This document shows positions 8,174 through 16,100 of a stretch of DNA of 64,000 nt, in pieces; the first letter of the stretch is position 1, and each line of letters opens with the position of its first letter. The notes under the pieces are model-generated. The model was not told where the DNA came from. It searched no databases and saw only the letters and a list, made by a program, of their open reading frames with translations. The translations under genes and the position numbers were made by a program. Source of the stretch: Streptomyces sp. NBC_01276 (GTDB taxonomy: Bacteria; Actinomycetota; Actinomycetes; Streptomycetales; Streptomycetaceae); NCBI RefSeq assembly GCF_041435355.1, contig NZ_CP108442.1, positions 4,772,501 to 4,836,500 of the forward strand. The letters run 5' to 3'.

Positions 8174-9598
8174 ATGGCAACGGCGCCCAGCGTCTCGTAT
8201 TCGATGACGGTCCGCCTGGAAGTGCCCGCGAGCGGAACCGCGGTCTCCCAGCTCACCACCGCCGTGGAGTCTTCGGGGGGCTCGGTCACCGGCCTCGACG
8301 TGACCGCGTCCGGCCACGCGAAGCTCCGTATCGACGTCACCATCGCCGCCACCTCCACCGCGCACGCCGACGAGATCGTCGAGAAGCTGCGCGGCATCGA
8401 GGGCGTCAGCCTCGGCAAGGTCTCGGACCGGACCTTCCTGATGCACCTCGGCGGCAAGATCGAAATGTCGTCCAAGCACCCCATCCGCAACCGCGACGAC
8501 CTCTCGATGATCTACACCCCGGGCGTCGCCCGCGTGTGCATGGCCATCGCCGAGAACCCGGAGGACGCGCGCCGCCTCACCATCAAGCGCAACTCCGTCG
8601 CAGTCGTGACCGACGGCTCCGCGGTGCTGGGCCTGGGCAACATCGGCCCGATGGCCGCGCTGCCCGTCATGGAGGGCAAGGCGGCCCTCTTCAAGCGCTT
8701 CGCCGGCATCGACGCGTGGCCCATCTGCCTCGACACGCAGGACGCCGACGAGATCGTCGCGATCGTCAAGGCCATCGCCCCGGGCTTCGCCGGCATCAAC
8801 CTGGAGGACATCTCCGCGCCGCGCTGCTTCGAGATCGAGGCCCGCCTGCGCGAGGCCCTCGACATCCCCGTCTTCCACGACGACCAGCACGGCACCGCCA
8901 TCGTCGTCCTCGCCGCCCTGACCAACGCGCTTCGCGTGGTGGGCAAGGCAGTTGGCGACGTCAAGGTGGTCATGTCGGGCGCCGGCGCGGCCGGTACCGC
9001 CATCCTCAAGCTGCTCCTCGCGGCCGGCGTCAAGAACGCGGTCAGCGCCGACATCCACGGCGTCGTGCACGCGGACCGCCCCGACCTCGTCGACGCGGCC
9101 CCCGACTCCCCGCTGCGTTGGATCGCCGACAACACCAACCCCGAGGGATACACCGGCACTCTGAAGGAGGCCGTGGTCGGCGCCGACGTCTTCATCGGCG
9201 TCTCCGCCCCGAACGTGCTGTCCGGCGAGGACGTCGCCGCCATGGCCGAAGGCGCCATCGTGTTCGCGCTCGCGAACCCGGACCCGGAGGTCGACCCGGC
9301 CGTCGCCCGTCAGACCGCCGCCGTGGTGGCCACCGGCCGTTCGGACTTCCCGAACCAGATCAACAACGTGCTGGTCTTCCCGGGCGTCTTCCGCGGTCTC
9401 CTCGACGCCCAGTCGAGGACCGTGAACACCGACATGATGCTGGCCGCGGCGAGCGCCCTGGCCGACGTCGTCGGCGAGGACGAGCTGAACGCCAACTACA
9501 TCATCCCGTCCGTCTTCAACGACAAGGTCGCGGGCGCGGTCGCCGGCGCGGTCCGCAAGGCCGCCTCCGCTCCTGTGACGGCGCCCACGTCCGTCTGA
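8174..9598 (+). CDS. NAD(P)-dependent malic enzyme with N-terminal ACT-like domain
   Basis: 474 residues. Malic enzyme oxidatively decarboxylates malate to pyruvate plus CO2, supplying NAD(P)H. Residues 1-80 form an ACT-like regulatory domain. Catalytic landmarks follow: MIYTPGVARVC (general acid Tyr), VVTDGSAVLGLGNIG, the metal-binding EDISAPRCFEIE and FHDDQHGTAIV, and the Rossmann loop SGAGAAGTAILK. I chose ATG 8174 because AGAGGAA lies about 8 bases upstream and the ACT domain starts there; the frame is open further upstream without a good ribosome site. Cofactor preference cannot be settled from the sequence. Confidence 0.92.
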   Translation: MATAPSVSYSMTVRLEVPASGTAVSQLTTAVESSGGSVTGLDVTASGHAKLRIDVTIAATSTAHADEIVEKLRGIEGVSLGKVSDRTFLMHLGGKIEMSSKHPIRNRDDLSMIYTPGVARVCMAIAENPEDARRLTIKRNSVAVVTDGSAVLGLGNIGPMAALPVMEGKAALFKRFAGIDAWPICLDTQDADEIVAIVKAIAPGFAGINLEDISAPRCFEIEARLREALDIPVFHDDQHGTAIVVLAALTNALRVVGKAVGDVKVVMSGAGAAGTAILKLLLAAGVKNAVSADIHGVVHADRPDLVDAAPDSPLRWIADNTNPEGYTGTLKEAVVGADVFIGVSAPNVLSGEDVAAMAEGAIVFALANPDPEVDPAVARQTAAVVATGRSDFPNQINNVLVFPGVFRGLLDAQSRTVNTDMMLAAASALADVVGEDELNANYIIPSVFNDKVAGAVAGAVRKAASAPVTAPTSV

Positions 9599-9940
9599 TC
9601 CGGCGCGTCGCGGGGTGCGGGCCGGGCGGGGCGCCTCTAGGGTTGCGGGGATGCCCGCGTGGCCCGCGGTCCGCATCCACGGCGGTCCGACGGGTCCACC
9701 CGGCCCGGGGGACCGCTGAAGCCTTCGATGCGGACGGAGCGTCACCGCGGCGTGACTGTGGCGCTTTTCGTGTGACCCTGGCGGGTGCCGGATTGGCTTT
9801 CCCGCCGCTGGTGGGGGCAGGATGCGTAACCGGGCGAGAGGGTCTGACGTTCAGACCCGGGTCCGGGGACTGTCCGAGGGCCCTGGCAGCATCGGCTTCG
9901 ATCTCACGCCTCTAAGGCAAGTTGAACACGGGAGTACAAC
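9599..9940 (+). promoter_or_regulatory. Control region upstream of the HU gene
   Basis: No gene is visible in these 342 bases. A possible sigma-HrdB promoter is TTGGCT (9793-9798) and CAGGAT (9818-9823) with a 19-base spacer. Just downstream, at 9841-9857, is a near-perfect palindrome (GGTCTGACGTTCAGACC), well placed to act as an operator. A short A/T-rich leader with the ribosome site GGGAGT leads to the ATG at 9941. Confidence 0.45.
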
Positions 9941-10222
9941 ATGAACCGCAGTGAGCTGGTGGCCGCTCTGTCCGAGCGCGCCGAGGTGACCCGCAAGGAC
10001 GCCGACGCCGTTCTGGCCGCGCTCGCCGAGACCGTCGGCGAGATCGTCGCCAAGGGCGACGAGAAGGTCACCATCCCCGGCTTCCTGACCTTCGAGCGCA
10101 CCCACCGTGCCGCTCGCACCGCGCGCAACCCGCAGACCGGCGACCCCATCCAGATCCCGGCCGGCTACAGCGTGAAGGTCTCCGCGGGCTCCAAGCTCAA
10201 GGAAGCCGCCAAGGGCAAGTAG
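9941..10222 (+). CDS. hup: HU-family DNA-binding protein
   Basis: 93 residues, the standard short HU without the Lys/Ala-rich tail of the second Streptomyces paralogue (HupS). HU dimers bend and compact DNA in the nucleoid. Two N-terminal helices (MNRSELVAALSERAEVTRKD) are followed by the dimer core IPGFLTFERTHR and the DNA-gripping beta-arm with the canonical RNPQTGDPIQIPA motif. It has a clear leader and a strong terminator, consistent with a highly expressed single-gene unit convergent with murA. Most similar to the HupA type. Confidence 0.95.
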   Translation: MNRSELVAALSERAEVTRKDADAVLAALAETVGEIVAKGDEKVTIPGFLTFERTHRAARTARNPQTGDPIQIPAGYSVKVSAGSKLKEAAKGK

Positions 10223-10277
10223 TACGCCCTTGTGCCGGGGGCCGAACAGGCCCCCGGGACGGCAGTAGTACGTACGA

Positions 10278-10314
10278 CGAAGGGCGGCCACCCCACGGGG
10301 GTGGCCGCCCTTCG
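10278..10314 (+). terminator. Terminator between hup and the convergent murA
   Basis: A perfect 17-bp inverted repeat with a 3-base loop: CGAAGGGCGGCCACCCC at 10278-10294 against its complement at 10298-10314. It can end transcription from both sides. Confidence 0.8.
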
Positions 10315-10444
10315 GTCGTGCCCGGCCCGTGCGCGGCCCCCAGGAGGGCCTCACGGGCCCTTCCAGGGCCTCGTGGGGCCCTGGAAGGGATCGGTCCGGA
10401 CCTGGACCGCCATCGGGTCTCAGGATCCGGACCGGGAGCCGGTC

Positions 10445-11782
10445 TCAGACGAGGTCGCCGTTCGGCAGCTCGACCTTGGCGCCGAGCTCGACGAGCTTCT
10501 CCATGAAGTTCTCGTAGCCGCGGTTGATCAGGTCGATGCCGTGCACGCGCGAGGTGCCCTCGGCCGCCAGCGCCGCGATCAGGTACGAGAACCCGCCGCG
10601 CAGGTCGGGGATGACCAGGTCTGCGCCCTGGAGCTTGGTCGGGCCGGAGACGACGGCCGAGTGCAGGAAGTTGCGCTGGCCGAACCGGCACGCGCTGCCG
10701 CCCAGGCACTCGCGGTACAGCTGGATGTGAGCACCCATCTGGTTGAGCGCCGAGGTGAAGCCGAGCCGGGACTCGTAGACCGTCTCGTGGACGATCGACA
10801 GGCCCGACGCCTGCGTCAGGGCGACGACCAGCGGCTGCTGCCAGTCGGTCTGGAAGCCGGGGTGCACGTCCGTCTCCAGCGCGATGGCCTTCAGCGGGCC
10901 GCCCGGGTGCCAGAAGCGGATGCCCTCGTCGTCGATCTCGAACGCGCCGCCGACCCGGCGGAACGTGTTCAGGAAGGTCATCATCGAGCGCTGCTGCGCC
11001 CCGCGGACGTAGATGTTGCCGCCGGTCGCCAGGGCCGCGGACGCCCAGGAGGCGGCCTCCAGGCGGTCCGGGAGCGCCTTGTGGTTGTAGCCGCTCAGGC
11101 GGTCCACGCCGGTGATGCGGATGGTGCGGTCGGTGTCGACGGAGATGATCGCGCCCATCTTCTGCAGGACGCAGATGAGGTCTTCGATCTCCGGCTCGAC
11201 GGCGGCGTTGCTGAGCTCGGTCACGCCCTCGGCCAGGACGGCCGTCAGCAGGACCTGCTCGGTCGAGCCGACCGACGGGTAGGGGAGGCGGATCTTGCAG
11301 CCGCGCAGGCGCTGCGGGGCCTCCAGGTACTGGCCGCCCTCGCGCTTCTCGATGGTCGCGCCGAACTGGCGGAGCACGTCGAAGTGGAAGTCGATCGGCC
11401 GGCCGCCGATGTCGCAGCCGCCGAGGCCCGGGATGAAGGCGTGGCCGAGGCGGTGCAGCAGCGGGCCGCAGAAGAGGATCGGGATCCGGGAGGATCCCGC
11501 GTGCGCGTCGATGTCGGCGACGTTGGCGCTCTCGACGTGGGTCGGGTCGAGGATCAGCTCGCCCGGCTCCTCGCCGGGCCGCACGGTCACGCCGTGCAGC
11601 TGGAGCAGCCCGCGCACGACCCGCACGTCACGGATGTCGGGAACATTGCGCAGCCGGCTCGGCTCGCTGCCGAGCAGGGCGGCGACCATGGCCTTCGGCA
11701 CGAGGTTCTTCGCGCCGCGGACACGGATCTCGCCCTCGAGCGGGGTTCCGCCGTGGACAAGCAGGACATCGTTGCCGGTCAT
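10445..11782 (-). CDS. murA: UDP-N-acetylglucosamine 1-carboxyvinyltransferase
   Basis: 445 residues, normal for the family. MurA transfers enolpyruvate from PEP to UDP-GlcNAc, the first committed step of peptidoglycan synthesis, in the cytoplasm. Visible landmarks are RVRGAKNLVPKAM (Lys-Asn of the PEP site) and GLGGCDIGGRPIDFH, holding the active-site cysteine that fosfomycin attacks. The repeated inside-out alpha/beta domains run the full length. ATG start, read convergently with hup. Streptomyces often carry more than one murA; whether this is the essential copy cannot be told here. Confidence 0.95.
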   Translation of the reverse strand: MTGNDVLLVHGGTPLEGEIRVRGAKNLVPKAMVAALLGSEPSRLRNVPDIRDVRVVRGLLQLHGVTVRPGEEPGELILDPTHVESANVADIDAHAGSSRIPILFCGPLLHRLGHAFIPGLGGCDIGGRPIDFHFDVLRQFGATIEKREGGQYLEAPQRLRGCKIRLPYPSVGSTEQVLLTAVLAEGVTELSNAAVEPEIEDLICVLQKMGAIISVDTDRTIRITGVDRLSGYNHKALPDRLEAASWASAALATGGNIYVRGAQQRSMMTFLNTFRRVGGAFEIDDEGIRFWHPGGPLKAIALETDVHPGFQTDWQQPLVVALTQASGLSIVHETVYESRLGFTSALNQMGAHIQLYRECLGGSACRFGQRNFLHSAVVSGPTKLQGADLVIPDLRGGFSYLIAALAAEGTSRVHGIDLINRGYENFMEKLVELGAKVELPNGDLV

Positions 11783-12044
11783 GGATCTCGCGTTCCGGAG
11801 AGGATGGGCAGGGGATCAGTGAAAAGGGTAAGGGTCGCCACCCCCTTGTTTGTATGGCCGACGTGGCCGTAGGACTGTCATGAATTCGGTACAGCACCCT
11901 GTGTGTGCGACAGGTGGCGGAGTGTCGCGTTCCGGGGCTTGGGAAGGCGCGCGCTCCTCTCTGCCGCCGTGCGCCCTGAGCTGCGCGTGATCCATTGCCG
12001 CCGTCCGCTCCCCCCGGAGGGCGATTGTGCGAGATCATGTCCGC

Positions 12045-12605
12045 ATGACCGAGGTGTCCTCCCTCACAGGGCGGCTGCTCGTGGCCACCCCCGCCCTCGC
12101 GGACCCGAATTTCGACCGCGCGGTCGTGCTGCTGCTCGACCACGACGAGCAGGGCTCCCTCGGCGTGGTCCTCAACCGGCCGACCCCGGTGGACGTCCGC
12201 GACATCCTGCTGCCGTGGGCGCCGCTGGCCGGCGACCCGGGCGTGGTCTTCCAGGGCGGCCCCGTCGCGCTGGACTCCGCGTTGGGGGTCGCCGTGATCC
12301 CGGGCGAGGAAGGGCCGCTGGGCTGGCGCCGCGTGCACGGCGCGATCGGCCTCGTGGACCTGGAGGCCCCGCCCGAGCTCCTCGCCGCCGCCCTCGGCGG
12401 CCTGCGCATCTTCGCCGGCTACTCCGGATGGGGCCCCGGCCAGCTGGAGGCCGAGCTGGGCGACGGCGCCTGGTACGTGGTCGATTCCGAGCCCGGGGAC
12501 GTCTCCTTCCCCGACCCCGAACGGCTGTGGCGGGCGGTGCTGCGCCGCCAGCGCAGCGAGCTCGCGATGGTCGCCACCTATCTGGACGACCCGTCGCTGA
12601 ACTGA
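12045..12605 (+). CDS. YqgE/AlgH family protein (UPF0301)
   Basis: 186 residues from the ATG at 12045, where family similarity starts (MTEVSSLTGRLLVATPALAD). A GTG at 12027 has the better ribosome site (GGAGG six bases upstream) and would add six residues, so the start is open. The family signature is clear: FDRAVVLLLDHDEQGSLGVVLNRP, then GGPV and IFAGYSGWGPGQLEAEL. The biochemical role of UPF0301 proteins is not established; in pseudomonads AlgH affects alginate and virulence genes. It stands 30 bases ahead of the DUF3039 gene, probably as an operon. Confidence 0.85.
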   Translation: MTEVSSLTGRLLVATPALADPNFDRAVVLLLDHDEQGSLGVVLNRPTPVDVRDILLPWAPLAGDPGVVFQGGPVALDSALGVAVIPGEEGPLGWRRVHGAIGLVDLEAPPELLAAALGGLRIFAGYSGWGPGQLEAELGDGAWYVVDSEPGDVSFPDPERLWRAVLRRQRSELAMVATYLDDPSLN

Positions 12606-12634
12606 CCCCGGCGGGGTTCAGTACCCTGGATTTC

Positions 12635-12919
12635 ATGAGCACTCTTGAGCCCGAGCGCGGGACTGGTACGGGGACCCTCGTAGAGCCGACGCCGCAGGTG
12701 TCCCACGGCGACGGCGACCACGAGCGCTTCGCCCACTACGTCCAGAAGGACAAGATCATGGCGAGCGCGCTCGACGGCACCCCCGTCGTCGCGCTCTGCG
12801 GCAAGGTCTGGGTGCCGGGCCGCGACCCGAAGAAGTACCCGGTGTGCCCCATGTGCAAGGAGATCTACGAATCCATGGGCTCCGGCGGCGACAAGGACAA
12901 GGGCGGCAAGGACAAGTAA
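12635..12919 (+). CDS. DUF3039 small protein
   Basis: 94 residues from ATG 12635. The middle is conserved in actinobacteria: DHERFAHYVQKDKIMASALDGTPVVALCGKVWVP, then YPVCPMCKEIY. The spaced cysteines (LCG ... CPMC) suggest a zinc site. The C-terminus is a Gly/Lys/Asp tail (GGDKDKGGKDK). Function unknown; the gene is nearly universal in Streptomyces and usually follows yqgE, as here. Confidence 0.8.
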   Translation: MSTLEPERGTGTGTLVEPTPQVSHGDGDHERFAHYVQKDKIMASALDGTPVVALCGKVWVPGRDPKKYPVCPMCKEIYESMGSGGDKDKGGKDK

Positions 12920-13008
12920 CCGGGTCCGGTGGTCCGGATCCGGGGTCCGGTGGTCCCGGGTCCGGTGGTCCGGTGGTCCCGGGGGCGAAAGTCCCGACCG
13001 TCGAGGCG

Positions 13009-13047
13009 AAGGCCCTCGGTGCGCGCGATCGCGCCCGGGGGCCTTTT
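13009..13047 (+). terminator. Terminator after the yqgE-DUF3039 unit
   Basis: AAGGCCC pairs with GGGCCTT around an inner GCGCG/CGCGC stem and ends in CCTTTTGC. The 90 bases before it hold a short run of degenerate GGTCCGGTGGTCC direct repeats. Confidence 0.65.
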
Positions 13048-13096
13048 GCGTGCCCCGGGGCCGGGCTAGGGTCGGCCCGACGAGCACGCTGCGAAA

Positions 13097-13125
13097 CGAG
13101 CGTTGCGCAGGGTGCAACAGGCTCG
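13097..13125 (+). promoter_or_regulatory. Inverted repeat ahead of the hexosaminidase gene, candidate operator
   Basis: CGAG-GTTGC at 13097-13106 faces GCAAC-CTCG at 13114-13125, with small bulges, ending 21 bases before the start codon. The TTGCGCA/TGCAA core resembles LacI-family operators. It does not resemble the DasR site seen at many chitobiose genes. Confidence 0.3.
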
Positions 13126-13145
13126 CTGCCGCGAAGGGCTGACGC

Positions 13146-14795
13146 ATGGACCTGATCCCCGCACCGCAGGACGCCACCGTGGACGAGGAGGGCCGGCGCT
13201 ACGCGTTCGGCCCGCAGCCGGTGCTCGCCGCAGGACCCGGCGGCGAGGGGGTCGCGCGCTGGCTGCGCCGCGAGCTCGGGGCCGCCACCGGGTGGGAGCT
13301 GCCGGCCGCGGGGCCCGGCGCGCGGGGCGACGTACGCCTGGCCGTCGACCCCGGGCGCGCGCAGGCCGACGGGCCCGAGTCCTACCGGCTGACCGTGGCC
13401 GCGGACGGGGTGGAGCTGACGGGCGCCTCCGCCGCCGGGCTGTTCTGGGGGGCGCAGACGCTGCGTCAGCTGCTCGGGCCCGCCGCGTACCGCAGGGCGC
13501 CGCTGGCCGGGCCCTCCGGGCGGCCCGGCTGGAGCCTGCCGTACGTCACCGTCGCCGACGCCCCCCGCTTCGGCTGGCGCGGGATGCTGCTGGACGTCGC
13601 CCGGCACTTCACGCCCAAGGACGGGGTGCTGCGGTACATCGACCTCCTCGTCGCCCACAAGCTGAACGTGCTCCACCTGCACCTGACGGACGACCAGGGC
13701 TGGCGGATCGAGATCGCGCGGTACCCGAGGCTCACGGAGGTGGGGGCCTGGCGCGCGCGCAGCCGCTGGGGGCACCGGGCCTCGCCGCTGTGGAACGAGA
13801 CCCCGCACGGCGGTTTCTACACCCGGGACGACATCCGCGAGATCGTCGCGTACGCGGCCGAACGGCACGTGCGGGTGGTCCCCGAGATCGACGTCCCGGG
13901 GCATTCCCAGGCCGCGATCGCCGCCTACCCCGAGCTGGGCAACCGCGACGTCGTGGACACCGCCGCGCTCGGCGTGTGGGACGACTGGGGCGTCAACGAG
14001 AACGTGCTCGCCCCCACCGAGGACGTACTGCGCTTCTACGAGGGAGTGTTCGAGGAGGTCCTGGAGCTGTTCCCGGCGGAGGTCTCGCCCTTCGTGCACG
14101 TGGGCGGCGACGAGTGCCCCAGGACGCAGTGGCGCGCCTCCCCGGCGGCACAGGCGCGGATCGGGGAACTGGGGGTGGACGGCGAGGACGGGCTCCAGGC
14201 CTGGTTCATCCGGCACTTCGACGGCTGGCTCGCCGCGCGCGGGCGCCGGCTCGTCGGCTGGGACGAGATCCTGGAGGGCGGGCTGGCGGACGGCGCCGTC
14301 GTCTCCTCCTGGCGCGGCTACGGGGGCGGCATCGCCGCGGCCGAGGCCGGACACGACGTGGTGATGTGCCCCGAGCAGCGGGTGTACCTGGACCACCGTC
14401 AGGCGGACGGCCCGGACGAGCCGATGCCCATCGGGTACGTGCGCTCGCTGGAGGACGTCTACCGCTTCGAGCCGGTGCCGCCGAAGCTCTCCGCGGAGGC
14501 CGCCGCCCACGTGCTGGGAGCGCAGGCCAACGTGTGGACCGAGGTGATGGAGAACCAGGCGCGGGTCGACTACCAGGTGTTCCCGCGGCTGGCCGCCTTC
14601 GCGGAGACGGTGTGGTCCCGGCTGCCGGAACCGGAATCCAGGGACTACGAGGGCTTCGAGGCCCGGATGGCGGCGCACTACGCACGGCTCGATGCCCTCG
14701 GAGTCGACTACCGGCCACCGGCGGGACCGTTGCCGTGGCAGCGTCGGCCGGGGGTGCCGGGGCGTCCGCTGGAGGGCACGCCCCCGATCGTGTGA
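13146..14795 (+). CDS. Beta-N-acetylhexosaminidase, glycoside hydrolase family 20
   Basis: 549 residues with the two GH20 domains: an N-terminal alpha/beta domain (1-135) and a catalytic TIM barrel. The acid-base pair of substrate-assisted catalysis is in HVGGDECPRTQW. Other family blocks are GWRGMLLDVARHF, LHLTDDQGWRIEI and VVPEIDVPGHSQAAI. It removes terminal N-acetylglucosamine or N-acetylgalactosamine, for example in chitobiose or wall-fragment use. No signal peptide is seen (MDLIPAPQDATVDEEG), so it is probably cytoplasmic. Confidence 0.92.
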   Translation: MDLIPAPQDATVDEEGRRYAFGPQPVLAAGPGGEGVARWLRRELGAATGWELPAAGPGARGDVRLAVDPGRAQADGPESYRLTVAADGVELTGASAAGLFWGAQTLRQLLGPAAYRRAPLAGPSGRPGWSLPYVTVADAPRFGWRGMLLDVARHFTPKDGVLRYIDLLVAHKLNVLHLHLTDDQGWRIEIARYPRLTEVGAWRARSRWGHRASPLWNETPHGGFYTRDDIREIVAYAAERHVRVVPEIDVPGHSQAAIAAYPELGNRDVVDTAALGVWDDWGVNENVLAPTEDVLRFYEGVFEEVLELFPAEVSPFVHVGGDECPRTQWRASPAAQARIGELGVDGEDGLQAWFIRHFDGWLAARGRRLVGWDEILEGGLADGAVVSSWRGYGGGIAAAEAGHDVVMCPEQRVYLDHRQADGPDEPMPIGYVRSLEDVYRFEPVPPKLSAEAAAHVLGAQANVWTEVMENQARVDYQVFPRLAAFAETVWSRLPEPESRDYEGFEARMAAHYARLDALGVDYRPPAGPLPWQRRPGVPGRPLEGTPPIV

Positions 14796-15182
14796 CCCGG
14801 GGGACGTGCCGCCCGCCCGGCCGTCGTCGACCGGAAGCGGAACTCTTCGGAAACCTTTGGAACTCTGCCTCGAATCAGAGCGATACGGGGGAAAACGGGC
14901 GTTCGGGAGGTAGGGGAAACAGGTGGTGCGAGGCGGTGCCGACGGCGTCCGGGCAGGGTGCGGGTGGGGTGCGCGGCCGGGCCGCGGGCGGCACCCCGCC
15001 GCCCCTCCCGGCCGCCGTACGGGCCGCGCCGGGGGGTTCGGCCCGGCGGAGGCGGCGGGGAGACCCTCGCGCGGGGTGGTCCCGAAGATGTGCCAGAGTT
15101 GCCACGTCCCGGCGGTGAGCACGTACCGTACGGCGGACAGGCGTGAGCGCCGGGACCGGGACATCGGGAAGGGGCAGCTGGG
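14796..15182. other. Non-coding gap before the molybdenum hydroxylase operon
   Basis: 387 bases without a supportable gene. An A/T-richer patch at 14832-14890 holds three GGAA(C) words in the operon's direction and may contain its promoter, but I could not fix -35/-10 boxes. The rest is very GC-rich. GGGAAGGGG just before 15183 is the ribosome site of the next gene. Confidence 0.5.
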
Positions 15183-16100
15183 TTGACCACGCACGCACCG
15201 CACGCATCGCATTCGACTCAGGGGCCGCAACCACCGCAAGCGGCCCAAACGGCGCAGTCCGTGACGCTGCCGACCTCGCTCGACGAGGCCGTGGCGGCGC
15301 TCACCGCCATGCCCGCGGCCGTGCCCGTGGCGGGCGGCACCGACCTCATGGCCGCCGTCAACGCCGGGCTGCTGCGCCCCGCCGCGCTGGTCGGCCTGGG
15401 GCGCATCAACGAGATCCGCGGCTGGCAGTACCAGGACGGGCACGCGCTGCTCGGCGCCGGACTGACGCACGCCCGGATGGGACGGCCGGATTTCGCCGCT
15501 CTGATCCCCGCGCTCGCCGCCGCCGCCAGGGCCGCCGGACCGCCGCAGATCCGCAACGCCGGCACCCTCGGCGGGAACATCGCGACGGCCGCGCCGACCG
15601 GTGACGCCCTGCCCGTGCTGGCGGCGCTGGAGGCGGTCCTGGTCATCGTCGGCCCCGACGGCTCGCGCGAGATCCCGGTCTCCCACCTGCTCGCCGGGCG
15701 CGAGATGCTGCGGCCGGGCGAGCTGATCGGCTTCGTGCGCGTCCCGCTGCTGCACGCGCCGCAGGTCTTCCTGAAGGCCACCGGACGTACGGGGCCCGGC
15801 CGCGCGGTGGCGTCCGTGGGGCTGGTGCTGGATCCCGCGCGCCGGGGCGTGCGGTGCGCCATCGGCGCGGTGGCCCCGATGCCGCTGCGGCCGCTGGAGG
15901 CCGAGCAGTGGGTGGCCTCGCTGATCGACTGGGACGGGGACCGCAGCCTGGCCCCCGAGGCACTGGAGGCCTTCGGCGAGTACGTCGCGGCCGCCTGCGT
16001 GCCCGACCAGGGGGAACCGGTGTCCTCCGGAGTACTGCATCTGCGGCGGACGGTGGCCGTGCTGGCGCGCAGGGCCCTGGGGAGGGCGCTGACCTCATGA
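15183..16100 (+). CDS. FAD-binding subunit of a molybdenum hydroxylase (CoxM/XdhB type)
   Basis: 305 residues from a TTG start backed by GGGAAGGGG. The N-terminal 25 residues are a His/Gln/Pro-rich lead-in. The FAD-binding motifs are clear: VPVAGGTDLMAAVNAGL and IRNAGTLGGNIATAAPTGD. The C-terminal CO-dehydrogenase-flavoprotein domain follows. In these enzymes FAD hands electrons from the Fe-S clusters to the final acceptor. Its stop overlaps the start of the Fe-S subunit by 4 bases, and that one's stop overlaps the large subunit, so the three form one operon. Confidence 0.9.
   Translation: MTTHAPHASHSTQGPQPPQAAQTAQSVTLPTSLDEAVAALTAMPAAVPVAGGTDLMAAVNAGLLRPAALVGLGRINEIRGWQYQDGHALLGAGLTHARMGRPDFAALIPALAAAARAAGPPQIRNAGTLGGNIATAAPTGDALPVLAALEAVLVIVGPDGSREIPVSHLLAGREMLRPGELIGFVRVPLLHAPQVFLKATGRTGPGRAVASVGLVLDPARRGVRCAIGAVAPMPLRPLEAEQWVASLIDWDGDRSLAPEALEAFGEYVAAACVPDQGEPVSSGVLHLRRTVAVLARRALGRALTS

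Noticed and set aside
13097..13125. DasR (dre) site ahead of the hexosaminidase gene
   Set aside because: The inverted repeat lacks the ACTGGTCTAGACCA-type core. It is kept only as a generic operator candidate.
12756..16040. Very long open frame on the minus strand (over 1000 codons) across the hexosaminidase and FAD-subunit genes
   Set aside because: Antisense shadow of high-GC codon usage; composition is Pro/Arg/Gly/Ala-rich with no domain. The plus-strand genes have clear motifs.
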